This document shows, piece after piece, positions 1 through 7,815 of a DNA stretch of 64,000 nt. The stretch comes from Nocardioides sp. Root240. GTDB lineage: Bacteria; Actinomycetota; Actinomycetes; Propionibacteriales; Nocardioidaceae. Every line of letters starts with the position of its first letter. The first letter of the stretch is position 1. The translations under genes were made by a program, and so were the position numbers. The stretch spans positions 287,226-351,225 of the forward strand of contig NZ_LMIT01000001.1 in assembly GCF_001428825.1 (NCBI RefSeq), in the 5' to 3' direction. Under the pieces are notes generated by a model. The model saw only the letters and a program-made list of their open reading frames with translations, did no database searches and was not told the DNA's origin.

Positions 1-191
1 ATCGCCGCCGGGACCGATCACCGTCCGGCGCCTCCGGAACCCACCCGCCGTCTTCGACGGCCGGTCCCCTGGAGGGAAGGTGGTCGGGCGTCCGGGCGAC
101 TTGGTCGAGCCGCTCACCTCCGGCTTCGGGCGCGCCGATCACCCGTCGCGCAGGCTCGATCAGCCGTTGCTCCGGGTGCGTGCAGGAGGAG
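1..191. other. intergenic, no gene seen
   Basis: I see no convincing gene here; the only reading frames are GC-rich shadows. A short hairpin (GCCGTC-TTC-GACGGC) lies at about 47-61. By analogy with related genomes mraZ would be expected just beyond the left edge, but repeated TGGG boxes typical of its promoter are not clear. Confidence 0.5.
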
Positions 192-641
192 TCAGAAGCC
201 GCCGTTGTCGCGGCGGCGGCGCCAGCGGGCCTGGAGGGTGGCCATGAAGCCGCCGTGGGAGTGGCCGCGGGAGCCACGGCTGCGGGGGCCGCGGGGGCTG
301 CGGGAGCGGCCGCCGTCGACGATGCCGAAGCCCGAGGGGTGGGCCGCGATGTGGGGCTCGGTGCCGCTGGCGCGCTGGCCGCGGAGGGCCGACATCAAGA
401 CGGTCGCGGAGCCGAGCATCACGACGAAGCCGGCGACACCGACGGGCCAGTAGCCGCTGACGGCGCCGCCCATCATCACGGCCACGCCGGCGGCGAAGAC
501 GACGCCAGCGAGGATGGCGCGACGGCGGGCCGCCTGGCGCAGGGTGGTGCCGCGGAGGGTCGAGGCGAACTTCGGGTCCTCCTCGCTGAGGGCGCGCTCC
601 ATCTGCTCGAGCAGGCGAAGCTCCTCTTCTGAGAGTGGCAC
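192..641 (-). CDS. DUF3040 family membrane protein
   Basis: A 149-residue protein of the DUF3040 family, common in Actinobacteria near mraZ and the division/cell-wall cluster; its function is unknown. The N-terminus (PLSEEELRLLEQMERAL) is the family hallmark. Two transmembrane helices follow at about residues 43-62 and 66-85, then a basic, Gly/Ser/Arg-rich tail that is probably cytoplasmic. I chose GTG at 641 because GGAGGA sits three bases upstream and the conserved N-terminus begins there; a longer reading frame upstream is a dinB shadow. It lies 92 bases downstream of dinB on the same strand and has its own likely -10 box (TACACT, 676-681). Confidence 0.85.
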   Translation of the reverse strand: MPLSEEELRLLEQMERALSEEDPKFASTLRGTTLRQAARRRAILAGVVFAAGVAVMMGGAVSGYWPVGVAGFVVMLGSATVLMSALRGQRASGTEPHIAAHPSGFGIVDGGRSRSPRGPRSRGSRGHSHGGFMATLQARWRRRRDNGGF

Positions 642-675
642 CGGTTCCTCCGACACGTCGCTGAACTGTGCTCCA

Positions 676-681
676 AGTGTA
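676..681 (-). promoter_or_regulatory. putative -10 box of DUF3040 gene
   Basis: TACACT on the minus strand fits the actinobacterial TAnnnT -10 consensus and would give a leader of about 30 bases with a Shine-Dalgarno. No good -35 box is evident. Confidence 0.4.
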
Positions 682-733
682 GGCAGGCAATTCCCGACGG
701 GGTAGGGCGTCCCCCGAATTTGTGCACTCGCCG

Positions 734-2005
734 TCACCGGATGGCCTGAACTGGCCATCCCGGGGGTCGGGGGGAGGAGTCCGCGGCGGACAGCAGGCTG
801 GCCCGACGCACGGCCGACGAGCCGAACCGGCCGGCAGCCAGGTCGACCGCGCGATCGGCGTCCGGCCAGCCGGGGTCGCGCTCGCCGAGAGCGAGCTGAC
901 GGGAGTCGCCGTCGCGGACCCGGCGCAGGCCCTCGATGCGGACACCGACCAGGCGCACCGACGGCCACCGGGGTGCCATCGCGTCGAGCAGCGTGTCGAG
1001 GAGGGACACCGCGACGTCGTAGACCTCCTGGGTCACGTCGGTTGGCTCCGGCAGCGTGCGGGAGCGGTTGACGGTGGTGAAGTCGGAGAACCGGACGGTC
1101 ACGGCGACGGTCCGACCGACCCGGCCGGCCGAGCGCGCCCGGGCGGCGACCTTCGAGGTCAGTCGCAGCAGCTCGCGGTGGAGGCGGGCACGATCGGTCA
1201 GGTCGACCGCGAGGGTGTGCTGGGAGCCCATGCTCCCCTCGGGCTCGCCCTCCCCGAAGCCGAACACCCCCGCTCCCCCCGGCCGCAGCTCGCTGCGGTC
1301 GGTGCCCCAGACCAGGCTGTGCAGGTGGCCGCCGAGATGACCCCCGAGCATCCGGCGCAGCTGGTCGACCGGGACCGCCGCGACGTCGCCGACGGTCATC
1401 AGGCCGAGCCGGTGCAGGCGCTGGCGGGTGGCCTCGCCGACGCCGTGGAGGACGCCGACGTCGAGCGGGTGCACCTCGGCGGCGAAGCGGTCGGGCGCGA
1501 TCACCCGGACGCCGTCGGGCTTCGCGAGCCGGCTGCCGAGCTTGGCGACCGAGACCGTGGCGGCGATGCCGACCGAGCAGGTGATGCCGTGCTCCGCGCG
1601 GATCCGGGAGCGCAGCCGCTCCGCGATCGCCTCGGGTGAGCCGAACAACCGACCTGCGCCGCGCACGTCGAGGAAGGCCTCGTCGAGCGAGGTCACCTCG
1701 ACGACGGGCGTGACGGTGCGGAACGTCTCCATGATCGCCTTCGACACCGGCGTGAGCACGGCGAAGTCGGGCGGCATGGTGACGGCCTGGGGACACAGCT
1801 TCCGGGCCTCCGTGCCGGACATGCCGGAGCGGATGCCGAAGCGGCGCGCGGGGTAGTTGGCCGAGAGCACCACCCCGCGATGACCACCGCCGACCACGAC
1901 GGGGACCTCGTGCAGCTCAGGACGGTCGCGGATCATCACCGAGGCGTAGAACGCGTCCATGTCGATGTGCAGGATCGGGCACACCGGCGGCGCGGCCGCC
2001 GTCAT
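734..2005 (-). CDS. dinB: DNA polymerase IV (Y-family)
   Basis: Translesion DNA polymerase IV, 423 residues, which inserts nucleotides opposite damaged bases. Both catalytic carboxylate motifs of the Y family are present: DMDAFYASV (Asp15, Asp17) and SLDEAFLDV (Asp108, Glu109). Helix-hairpin-helix and little-finger regions follow. A weak beta-clamp-like QLALG lies near residue 375, but no canonical QLxLF is seen. ATG at 2005 is the first start in frame and places the polymerase core normally. It lies 42 bases downstream of a methyltransferase and downstream of a HEPN-family gene with a LexA box, so SOS read-through into dinB is plausible. Confidence 0.95.
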   Translation of the reverse strand: MTAAAPPVCPILHIDMDAFYASVMIRDRPELHEVPVVVGGGHRGVVLSANYPARRFGIRSGMSGTEARKLCPQAVTMPPDFAVLTPVSKAIMETFRTVTPVVEVTSLDEAFLDVRGAGRLFGSPEAIAERLRSRIRAEHGITCSVGIAATVSVAKLGSRLAKPDGVRVIAPDRFAAEVHPLDVGVLHGVGEATRQRLHRLGLMTVGDVAAVPVDQLRRMLGGHLGGHLHSLVWGTDRSELRPGGAGVFGFGEGEPEGSMGSQHTLAVDLTDRARLHRELLRLTSKVAARARSAGRVGRTVAVTVRFSDFTTVNRSRTLPEPTDVTQEVYDVAVSLLDTLLDAMAPRWPSVRLVGVRIEGLRRVRDGDSRQLALGERDPGWPDADRAVDLAAGRFGSSAVRRASLLSAADSSPRPPGWPVQAIR

Positions 2006-2047
2006 GGCGCGCCGCCGCGGGGCGAGGCACCACCGGAGGGGCTGGGA

Positions 2048-2761
2048 TCAGGCGCGGGTGGCGAGGACGTGCAGCTGGGTCGCCAGCGGGAGGTACTCGG
2101 GGCGACCGGCCACGGCGCGCTCCAGGTCGACGAGCGCCGCTGCGGCGCCCGGCTCGAGGTCGACGAGGGCGGCGGGGACCAGGTCGGTGAAGACGCGGAC
2201 GGCGTGGACCGTGGTGGACTCGAACCCGGCCTCGGCGAGCAGGGTCGCGAGCTCGCCGGCCGTGAACCGGCGACCCGTGCGCCCGTCCACCGGCTCCGGG
2301 TCGTCGAGAAGCGAGCGGGCCTGCTGGAAGTGGCCGGCCATGGCCCGGGCGACCACCGCGGCGTGGCGCTGACCGACGACGAGGCTGAGCAGGCCGCCGG
2401 GACGGAGCACCTCGCCGATCCGGGCCAGGGCGAGGGCGGGATCGACCACCTCGAGCACGCCGTGGCACAGCACCACGTCGGCCGTGCCGGCGCCGACCAC
2501 CTCGACCAGGTCGGTGACGTCGCCCTGCAGGCCGGTGACCTCGAGGTCGACCTCCTGCGCCCGCCGCGCGAGCGCGGCGAGGGCATCGGGGCTCGGGTCG
2601 ACGACGCGGACCCGGTGGCCCGACTCCGCCAGCCGTACGGCGAAGCCGCCGGTCCCGCCGCCGAGGTCGACCACGTCCCGCGGGCCGCCGGCGAGGGCGG
2701 CCTCGAGGGCGTCCCAGACGACGGCGGTCCGCACCGAACCGCGCTGCTCGCGAGAGGCCAT
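2048..2761 (-). CDS. class I SAM-dependent methyltransferase
   Basis: A 237-residue class I methyltransferase. The SAM-binding motif I (VVDLGGGTGG) lies at residues 30-39, followed by an acidic strand end (VRVVDPSPDAL) and a motif resembling DVVLCHGVLEVV, as in UbiE/SmtA-type enzymes. The substrate cannot be told. ATG at 2761 is preceded by TAGTGT seven bases away (2769-2774), so it probably has its own leaderless promoter. It sits between the HEPN gene (56-base gap) and dinB (42-base gap), all on one strand; this is the usual company of dinB in several actinobacteria. Confidence 0.88.
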   Translation of the reverse strand: MASREQRGSVRTAVVWDALEAALAGGPRDVVDLGGGTGGFAVRLAESGHRVRVVDPSPDALAALARRAQEVDLEVTGLQGDVTDLVEVVGAGTADVVLCHGVLEVVDPALALARIGEVLRPGGLLSLVVGQRHAAVVARAMAGHFQQARSLLDDPEPVDGRTGRRFTAGELATLLAEAGFESTTVHAVRVFTDLVPAALVDLEPGAAAALVDLERAVAGRPEYLPLATQLHVLATRA

Positions 2762-2768
2762 GCCCGAA

Positions 2769-2774
2769 ACACTA
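2769..2774 (-). promoter_or_regulatory. leaderless-type -10 box (methyltransferase)
   Basis: TAGTGT on the minus strand, seven bases before the ATG at 2761. Transcription would begin at or next to the start codon, giving the methyltransferase-dinB pair a promoter independent of the LexA box. Confidence 0.5.
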
Positions 2775-2817
2775 TCGGCCCTCCCTCCGGTTGCGTGCCC
2801 CGACCGGCCGAGCGCGG

Positions 2818-3282
2818 TCAGCCCGCCACGCGCCCGGCGAGCCGCAGCTCGACCGGGACGTGGGGAGCGAGGCCGAGGGACTGCTCGACCAGCGCCAGGA
2901 AGCGGTCGGCGTCACGGACCAGGTCGTCGGCCTCCCGCTCGGACACCGCTCGGGTGGAACCGGCCTCGGCGGCGGCCCGCTTGGCGGCGCCGGCAGCGAA
3001 GAAGGTGGCCCACTCCCCCATCTCGGGCGCGACCTCGGCGAGCAGGACCCAGGCGTTCTTCTGGGCCCGGCGACGTGGGCCGGCCGGCCGCGCACGGGCC
3101 GAGAGCAGCGCCGCCGCTGCCCGCAGGGCCGCCACGTGGGCGCACGCGTAGCGGGTGGCGACGTCGATGGACGCGACCGCCTCGCTCAGCGACTCCGCCG
3201 AGCGCAGGAGGTAGTTGTGCGTGGTCGCGGGCAGGGTGTCCGGACCGACGGGGAACGACGAGGCGTGCTGCTGCGTGACCAC
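2818..3282 (-). CDS. SAV_6107-type HEPN domain protein
   Basis: A helical protein of about 154 residues resembling the SAV_6107 HEPN family, which is often found beside dinB in actinobacteria. Visible features are a conserved NYLLRSAESL-like first helix, an Ala-rich helix with an RRRAQKNAW segment, and a C-terminal helix with DADRFLALVE. HEPN proteins are often RNases or nucleotide-binding, but I cannot see a clear RxxxxH catalytic pair, so no activity is claimed. GTG at 3282 is preferred since GAAGGAG ends six bases upstream; ATG at 3288 would leave no spacing. A longer start at 3351 would run through the LexA box and promoter. Confidence 0.75.
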   Translation of the reverse strand: MVTQQHASSFPVGPDTLPATTHNYLLRSAESLSEAVASIDVATRYACAHVAALRAAAALLSARARPAGPRRRAQKNAWVLLAEVAPEMGEWATFFAAGAAKRAAAEAGSTRAVSEREADDLVRDADRFLALVEQSLGLAPHVPVELRLAGRVAG

Positions 3283-3300
3283 GGGCATCTCCTTCGAGTG

Positions 3301-3324
3301 GTGTTCGAACATCTGTTCGAACAC
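3301..3324. promoter_or_regulatory. LexA (SOS) box
   Basis: The core TCGAACATCTGTTCGA (3305-3320) matches the mycobacterial/actinobacterial LexA consensus TCGAAC-N4-GTTCGA exactly. The dyad extends to perfect 10-base arms (GTGTTCGAAC at 3301-3310, GTTCGAACAC at 3315-3324). It lies between the putative -10 box and the start of the HEPN gene, where bound LexA would block transcription. Only the minus-strand HEPN-methyltransferase-dinB run is downstream of it. Confidence 0.92.
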
Positions 3325-3328
3325 TTCG

Positions 3329-3359
3329 AAGGTACACCCGGGCTCCGACACAAGGTCAA
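3329..3359 (-). promoter_or_regulatory. putative SOS promoter
   Basis: On the minus strand a -35 TTGACC (3359-3354) and a -10 TACCTT (3334-3329) are separated by 19 bases, and the expected start point falls inside the LexA dyad. The spacing is long, so activity may depend on the exact boxes. Confidence 0.5.
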
Positions 3360-3396
3360 GAGCGCATCTGGGCGAACGGGGCTGCCGGAGGGGCGC

Positions 3397-3855
3397 TCAG
3401 CCCTCGGGGTGCGGCTCGTGGGCCGCGCGGGCCGCCTCGCGCACGAACTGACGCGACTGCGGGTGCCAGATGAAGACGAGCGTGACGGCGCAGATCACCG
3501 CGCCCGCGATCGCGGCCCACTCGACCAGCCGCGGTGGGTCGGTGCGCACGGTCGCGACGGTGACGAGGAAGACGCCGACGACGACGGCCGCCAGCGCGTG
3601 CCGGGCCCAGTTGTAGCCGGTGCGGAAGAGGGCGATCAGCGTCATCGCCAGGAGTGCGGTGACGCCGTAGAGGACCAGGATGACCGGCACGAACTCGACC
3701 GGCTGGACCGTGCTGTCACCGACCTGCATCGGCGACCAGACCGCACCGAGGTCGTCGCGCTGGACGACGACCATCACGCACACGGCCAGGCCTGCTGCGA
3801 CCAGGAACCACAGCAGCCAGCACGCGACATCGACCGCCGGCGGTCGCTTGGTCAT
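3397..3855 (-). CDS. four-helix integral membrane protein
   Basis: A 152-residue hydrophobic protein with four predicted transmembrane helices (about residues 11-31, 55-78, 84-104 and 112-131) and short charged ends. It looks like the small uncharacterised actinobacterial membrane proteins, with no catalytic motif. A strong Shine-Dalgarno (AGGAGG) five bases before ATG 3855 fixes the start. Its stop lies about 40 bases before the SOS promoter of the HEPN gene, so read-through cannot be excluded. Function unknown. Confidence 0.75.
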   Translation of the reverse strand: MTKRPPAVDVACWLLWFLVAAGLAVCVMVVVQRDDLGAVWSPMQVGDSTVQPVEFVPVILVLYGVTALLAMTLIALFRTGYNWARHALAAVVVGVFLVTVATVRTDPPRLVEWAAIAGAVICAVTLVFIWHPQSRQFVREAARAAHEPHPEG

Positions 3856-3901
3856 CCATTCCTCCTGTGTCGGCTGCGGCGCGGGGGGCGCACCGCCTCG
3901 A

Positions 3902-3907
3902 TAGGGT
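3902..3907 (+). promoter_or_regulatory. leaderless-type -10 box (YbaK gene)
   Basis: TAGGGT seven bases before ATG 3915. The geometry predicts that transcription starts at or beside the start codon and supports that start over an upstream in-frame ATG. Confidence 0.55.
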
Positions 3908-3914
3908 CTCCCCC

Positions 3915-4388
3915 ATGTCGGCCGAGCATCCCTCGATCGCCCGCTTCCGCGCCGAGCACGAGCTCCGCGGCGGTACGGGCGAGATCGTCATTCTGCCTGA
4001 CTCGGTCCACACCGCCGCACTGGCCGCCGAGGCGCTCGGCTGCGAGGTGGGGGCGATCGCGAACAGTCTGCTCTTCGATGCCGACGGAACTCCGGTCCTG
4101 ATCCTCACCTCGGGTGATCACCGCGTCGACACCGCCCTCACGAGCGAGCGGATCGGCCGCGGCACGCTGCGCCGGGCGAGCCCGGAGCTGGTCCGCGAGC
4201 ACACCGGCCAGGTGATCGGCGGCGTGTCGCCGATCGGGCACCCGGCACCGGTGCCGACGTACCTCGACACCTGGCTGCAGCGCCACGACGTGGTCTGGGC
4301 CGCGGCCGGCCATCCCGCAGCGGTCTTCTCCACGTCGTACGACGAGCTGCTCGCCCTGACCGGGGCGACTCCCCTCCAGGTCGAGTAG
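3915..4388 (+). CDS. YbaK/ProX-type aminoacyl-tRNA deacylase
   Basis: A 157-residue stand-alone YbaK/EbsC domain. Relatives hydrolyse mischarged aminoacyl-tRNA such as Cys-tRNA(Pro) in the cytoplasm. The core runs from the EIVILPDSVHTAALAAEALGC region, through the LILTSGDHRVD strand, to the characteristic QVIGGVSPIGHP loop near residues 101-112. I use ATG 3915 because of the -10 box seven bases upstream; an in-frame ATG at 3867 lacks a ribosome site. The CrtI-like gene follows after 15 bases. Confidence 0.85.
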   Translation: MSAEHPSIARFRAEHELRGGTGEIVILPDSVHTAALAAEALGCEVGAIANSLLFDADGTPVLILTSGDHRVDTALTSERIGRGTLRRASPELVREHTGQVIGGVSPIGHPAPVPTYLDTWLQRHDVVWAAAGHPAAVFSTSYDELLALTGATPLQVE

Positions 4389-4403
4389 GAGCACCACGAG
4401 CAC

Positions 4404-5720
4404 ATGGCACGCATCGTCGTCATCGGTGGCGGGCTGGGCGGGTCGGCCGCGGCCGCCCGGCTGGCCAAGCAGGGCCACGAGGTCGCCCTCCTGGAGGCGT
4501 CCCACCGGCTCGGGGGCGCCCTGGCGCCGGTCGAGCAGGACGGCTACCGCTGGGACGCCGGCCCCGCCAGCACGCTGGTCCCGGCCGCGCTGCGCGACCT
4601 GTTCCGCAAGTCGGGCCGCCCGATCGAGAACGAGCTCGGCGGCGACCTCGAGCCGCTGCCGGTGATCCGTGAGCACCGTTTCGCCGACCGCACCTCGGTG
4701 CGGCTGCCGGGCGGCTCGCGCGCCGACCAGATCGCGGCCTTCGACGAGCTGGGCCCCGGGCTCGGCGAGGTCTGGGCCCGGCACGTGGACATCTACGACG
4801 CCGTCTGGGACATCCTGCGCCGCCACTACGTCGAGGCGCCGACGACCCCCGCCGACCGCCGCAGCCTGCCCAAGGAGCTCGACGACCTCTTCAACATCCG
4901 CGAGACGCTGTTCAAGCGGCTGCGCCACGACTTCCGCGACGAGCGGCTCGCACTGGTCGCCGGCCACGTGCCGACGGCCGAGGGGCACGACCTGCGCAAC
5001 GTGCCGTCGTGGGTGGGTGTGAGCAGCTACCTGGAGCAGACCTTCGGCGCCTGGCGGGTCCCCGGCGGGATGGGCCGCGTCGCCGAGCTGCTCGAGGCCC
5101 GGCTCGCGCTGCGCGAGGTCACCGTCCGCACCGGGGTCGAGGTCACCGACGTCGTGGTCCGCGACGGCCGCGTGGTCGCGGTCCGCACCAACGAGGGCGA
5201 TGCCGACGCCGACGCCGTCGTGGTCGCGGTCGACCCGCGCCGCCTGCCGTCCCTGGCGACGTACGTCGAGAGGACGATGCCCGCCATCCCCCCGGTGGTG
5301 TCCCACCTCGGCCTCAGGGGCGACGTACCCCCGTTGACCCACGAGATCGTGTTCAACGCCGAGCCCATGATCATCGTGCGGCCCGGCGTCAGCGCCCCCG
5401 AGGGCGGCACCGCGTGGACCCTGCACGGGCGCGGCAAGATCGCGGAGGACATGGTGTCCGCGCTGGTGCGGCACGGCCTCGACGTCCGCGACAACATCGT
5501 CACCCGCGTGGACCTCACCCCGCGCGACCTCGTCGAGCAGTGGCGCGGCTCACCGATGGGCGTGCTGTGGCAGGGCCGGGGCACGGTCCGCGCCCGGCTC
5601 GGCCCGACCACGCCGGTCGCCGGCCTCTACCTCGCCGGTGCGCACGGTGCCCCGGGCGCCGGCGTGCCCTTCGTGGCCCAGTCGGCCGCGCTGGTGGCGG
5701 GGCTGATCGGGCCGGCCTGA
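4404..5720 (+). CDS. FAD-dependent oxidoreductase, phytoene desaturase-like
   Basis: A 438-residue flavoprotein of the CrtI/amine-oxidase type. The dinucleotide-binding fingerprint GGGLGG (residues 8-13) is followed by the acidic end of beta-2 (LLEASHRLGG), and the C-terminal FAD motif (PVAGLYLAGAHGAPGAGVPF) is intact. Family members desaturate or isomerise polyprenoids and carotenoids, and a polyprenyl diphosphate synthase lies 1 kb away across metF, which suggests an isoprenoid substrate, though no phytoene synthase is in the window. AGGAG precedes the ATG, and the gap to the YbaK gene is only 15 bases. Confidence 0.85.
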   Translation: MARIVVIGGGLGGSAAAARLAKQGHEVALLEASHRLGGALAPVEQDGYRWDAGPASTLVPAALRDLFRKSGRPIENELGGDLEPLPVIREHRFADRTSVRLPGGSRADQIAAFDELGPGLGEVWARHVDIYDAVWDILRRHYVEAPTTPADRRSLPKELDDLFNIRETLFKRLRHDFRDERLALVAGHVPTAEGHDLRNVPSWVGVSSYLEQTFGAWRVPGGMGRVAELLEARLALREVTVRTGVEVTDVVVRDGRVVAVRTNEGDADADAVVVAVDPRRLPSLATYVERTMPAIPPVVSHLGLRGDVPPLTHEIVFNAEPMIIVRPGVSAPEGGTAWTLHGRGKIAEDMVSALVRHGLDVRDNIVTRVDLTPRDLVEQWRGSPMGVLWQGRGTVRARLGPTTPVAGLYLAGAHGAPGAGVPFVAQSAALVAGLIGPA

Positions 5721-5737
5721 CGGGTACCCCGGGCGCG

Positions 5738-6628
5738 TCAGACCGTGATCTGCAGCGCCTCGAAGATCTCGAGCGTCGCCTTGGAGCGGTTCAGCGTGTA
5801 GAAGTGCAGGCCCGGGGCGCCGCCCGCGAGCAGCTCGTCGCACAGCTCGGCCGCGATCCGGATGCCCTCGGCGCGCACGGCGGCCGCATCACCGTCGTGG
5901 GCGCTGATCCGCTCGACGATCTCCTCCGGCACGCTGGTGCCGATCAGCTCGCCCTGGCGGCGGATGGCGCTCAGGTTCAGGATCGGCATGATGCCCGGGA
6001 GGATCGGCATGTCGACGCCGCGGGCGCGGACCCGCTCGACGAGGCCGAAGTAGTCGGAGGCGCGGAAGAACATCTGGGTCACCGCGAACTCCGCGCCGGC
6101 CCTCGCCTTCGCGACCAGCACGTCGGCGTCGTGGTCCAGCGACTCCGCCGACGGGTGGCCCTCCGGGAAGGCCGCGACGCCGACGCGGAAGCTGCCGCGG
6201 GCCCGGGCCAGCTCGACCAACTCGACGGCGTAGTTGAGGCCGCCGTCGGTGGGCGTCCAGTCGGCACGCGGGCCCTCCTGCGGGTCGCCGCGCAGCGCCA
6301 GCACGTGGGCGACGCCCTCCGCGTCGTAGGCGTCGAGGATGCTCTCGAGCTCGTCACGGGTGTGGCCGACGCAGGTCAGGTGCGCCATCGGGATGAGCGA
6401 GGTCTCGCGGGCGATGCGGCCGGTGATCGCGACCGTCTTGTCGCGGGTGCTGCCGCCGGCGCCGTAGGTCACCGAGACGAAGGTCGGGCGGTACGGCTCG
6501 AGCGCGCGGATCGCCTCCCACAGCTGGGCCTCGCCGGCCTCGTCCTTGGGAGGGAAGAACTCGAAGGAGTACGAGCGCCCACCCTCACGGATGAGCTCCC
6601 CGAGCGAACGACCTGCACCAGTCACCAT
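5738..6628 (-). CDS. metF: methylenetetrahydrofolate reductase
   Basis: A 296-residue FAD enzyme reducing 5,10-methylene-THF to 5-methyl-THF for methionine synthesis. Family hallmarks are the SFEFFPPKDEAGEAQLW N-terminus, SVTYGAGGSTRDKT, the HLTCVGHTRDEL strand, LALRGDPQEGP, and FAVTQMFFRASDYF near the substrate site. The ATG at 6628 is chosen over the one at 6670 because TACACT lies seven bases upstream (6636-6641), giving a leaderless transcript, and homologues start here. It is divergent from the polyprenyl synthetase; the same pairing occurs around metF-like genes in other actinobacteria. Confidence 0.95.
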   Translation of the reverse strand: MVTGAGRSLGELIREGGRSYSFEFFPPKDEAGEAQLWEAIRALEPYRPTFVSVTYGAGGSTRDKTVAITGRIARETSLIPMAHLTCVGHTRDELESILDAYDAEGVAHVLALRGDPQEGPRADWTPTDGGLNYAVELVELARARGSFRVGVAAFPEGHPSAESLDHDADVLVAKARAGAEFAVTQMFFRASDYFGLVERVRARGVDMPILPGIMPILNLSAIRRQGELIGTSVPEEIVERISAHDGDAAAVRAEGIRIAAELCDELLAGGAPGLHFYTLNRSKATLEIFEALQITV

Positions 6629-6635
6629 GGGCCGC

Positions 6636-6698
6636 AGTGTAGGTCGACCTGACCTCGCCGACCCGGGCATCTCGGCAACTGTGACGCTTCACTACTGT
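6636..6698. promoter_or_regulatory. divergent leaderless promoters metF / polyprenyl synthetase
   Basis: Back-to-back -10 boxes: TACACT on the minus strand (6641-6636), seven bases from the metF ATG, and TACTGT on the plus strand (6693-6698), six bases from the GTG at 6705. Neither has an obvious -35 hexamer. Confidence 0.55.
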
Positions 6699-6704
6699 GA
6701 CCGG

Positions 6705-7793
6705 GTGACTGAGCAGCGCTGGGACCCGACCTCCTTCCGAGCCGAGGTCCAGGCCACGCTCGACGCCTTCCTGGCCGAGCAGACCGACCGGCTCGCGCCG
6801 CTCGGCGCCGACGCGGCCCGCCTGCTCACCGAGGCCCGCGCCACGGTCTCCGGCGGCAAGCGCTTCCGGGCCGCCTTCTGCCAGTGGGGGTACGCCGCCG
6901 TCGCCGGCGTCCCCAGCGGCACCGACGCCGCCGCGGTGCTGCGCGCGTCCGCCGCCCTCGAGCTGCTGCACGCCAGCGCCCTCGTCCACGACGACCTGAT
7001 GGACGCCTCCGACACCCGCCGCGGCCGGGCCGCGACGCACCGCGGCTTCGAGGCCGAGCACCGCGCCGACGGCTGGCGCGGCGACCCGGTCCAGTACGGC
7101 GCCGCGGCCGCCATCCTGCTCGGCGACCTGTTGCTGTCGTGGGCCGACGAGCTGGTCCGGCGCTGCGGCCTGGGCTGGGAGCGGGTCGGCCCCGCGCTCG
7201 AGGTGTTCGACCTGTGCCGCTCCGAGGTGATCGCCGGCCAGTTCCTGGACGTCTCCGTGCAGGCCCGCGGCCGGGCCTCGGTCGCCCAGGCCACGACGGT
7301 GCTGCGCTACAAGTCGGCGAAGTACTCCATCGAGCGCCCGCTGCACGTCGGTGCCGCGCTCGCCGGCGCCGACGCCGCGACCCTCGACCGGCTCACCGCC
7401 TTCGGCCTCCCGCTCGGCGAGGCCTTCCAGCTGCGCGACGACCTGCTCGGCGTCTTCGGCGACCCGGCCACGACCGGCAAGCCCGCCGGCGACGACCTGG
7501 TCGAGGGCAAGCGCACGGTCCTGGTCGCGCTCGCGATCGACGCCGCCTCCCCCGAGGACGCCGCCCGTCTCGACGCCGCCCTGGGCACGCCGCTCGGCGA
7601 GGCCGAGATCGCCGGGTTGCGCGCCATCATCGACGGCTGCGGCGCGCGCGAGCAGGTCGAGACGATGATCGACGACCTCGCGACGCAGGCCGTCGGCGCG
7701 CTCCGGGCCGGTCAGGCCGAGGAGGGCTGGGACGCCGGCGCCTGCCAGGTCCTCGAGCAGCTCGCGACGGCGGCGACCCGACGGATCCGCTGA
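6705..7793 (+). CDS. polyprenyl diphosphate synthase
   Basis: A 362-residue trans-isoprenyl diphosphate synthase that condenses isopentenyl diphosphate with an allylic diphosphate. The first Asp-rich motif DDLMD is at residues 96-100, the second region (DDLLGVFGD) at 245-253, and the GGKRFRA diphosphate-binding segment near residue 50. The bulky or small residues before DDxxD do not settle chain length, so geranylgeranyl or longer products are both possible. GTG 6705 is used because the -10 box TACTGT sits six bases before it. Homologous position: idsA2-like gene in the metF-pknL region of Mycobacterium. Confidence 0.93.
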   Translation: MTEQRWDPTSFRAEVQATLDAFLAEQTDRLAPLGADAARLLTEARATVSGGKRFRAAFCQWGYAAVAGVPSGTDAAAVLRASAALELLHASALVHDDLMDASDTRRGRAATHRGFEAEHRADGWRGDPVQYGAAAAILLGDLLLSWADELVRRCGLGWERVGPALEVFDLCRSEVIAGQFLDVSVQARGRASVAQATTVLRYKSAKYSIERPLHVGAALAGADAATLDRLTAFGLPLGEAFQLRDDLLGVFGDPATTGKPAGDDLVEGKRTVLVALAIDAASPEDAARLDAALGTPLGEAEIAGLRAIIDGCGAREQVETMIDDLATQAVGALRAGQAEEGWDAGACQVLEQLATAATRRIR

Positions 7794-7815
7794 CCCGGTC
7801 CGTCACGCGGATCCT

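Noticed and set aside
1..191. MraZ-binding TGGG repeats at the left edge
   Set aside because: Only one or two scattered GTGGG-like bits are present and mraZ itself is outside the window.
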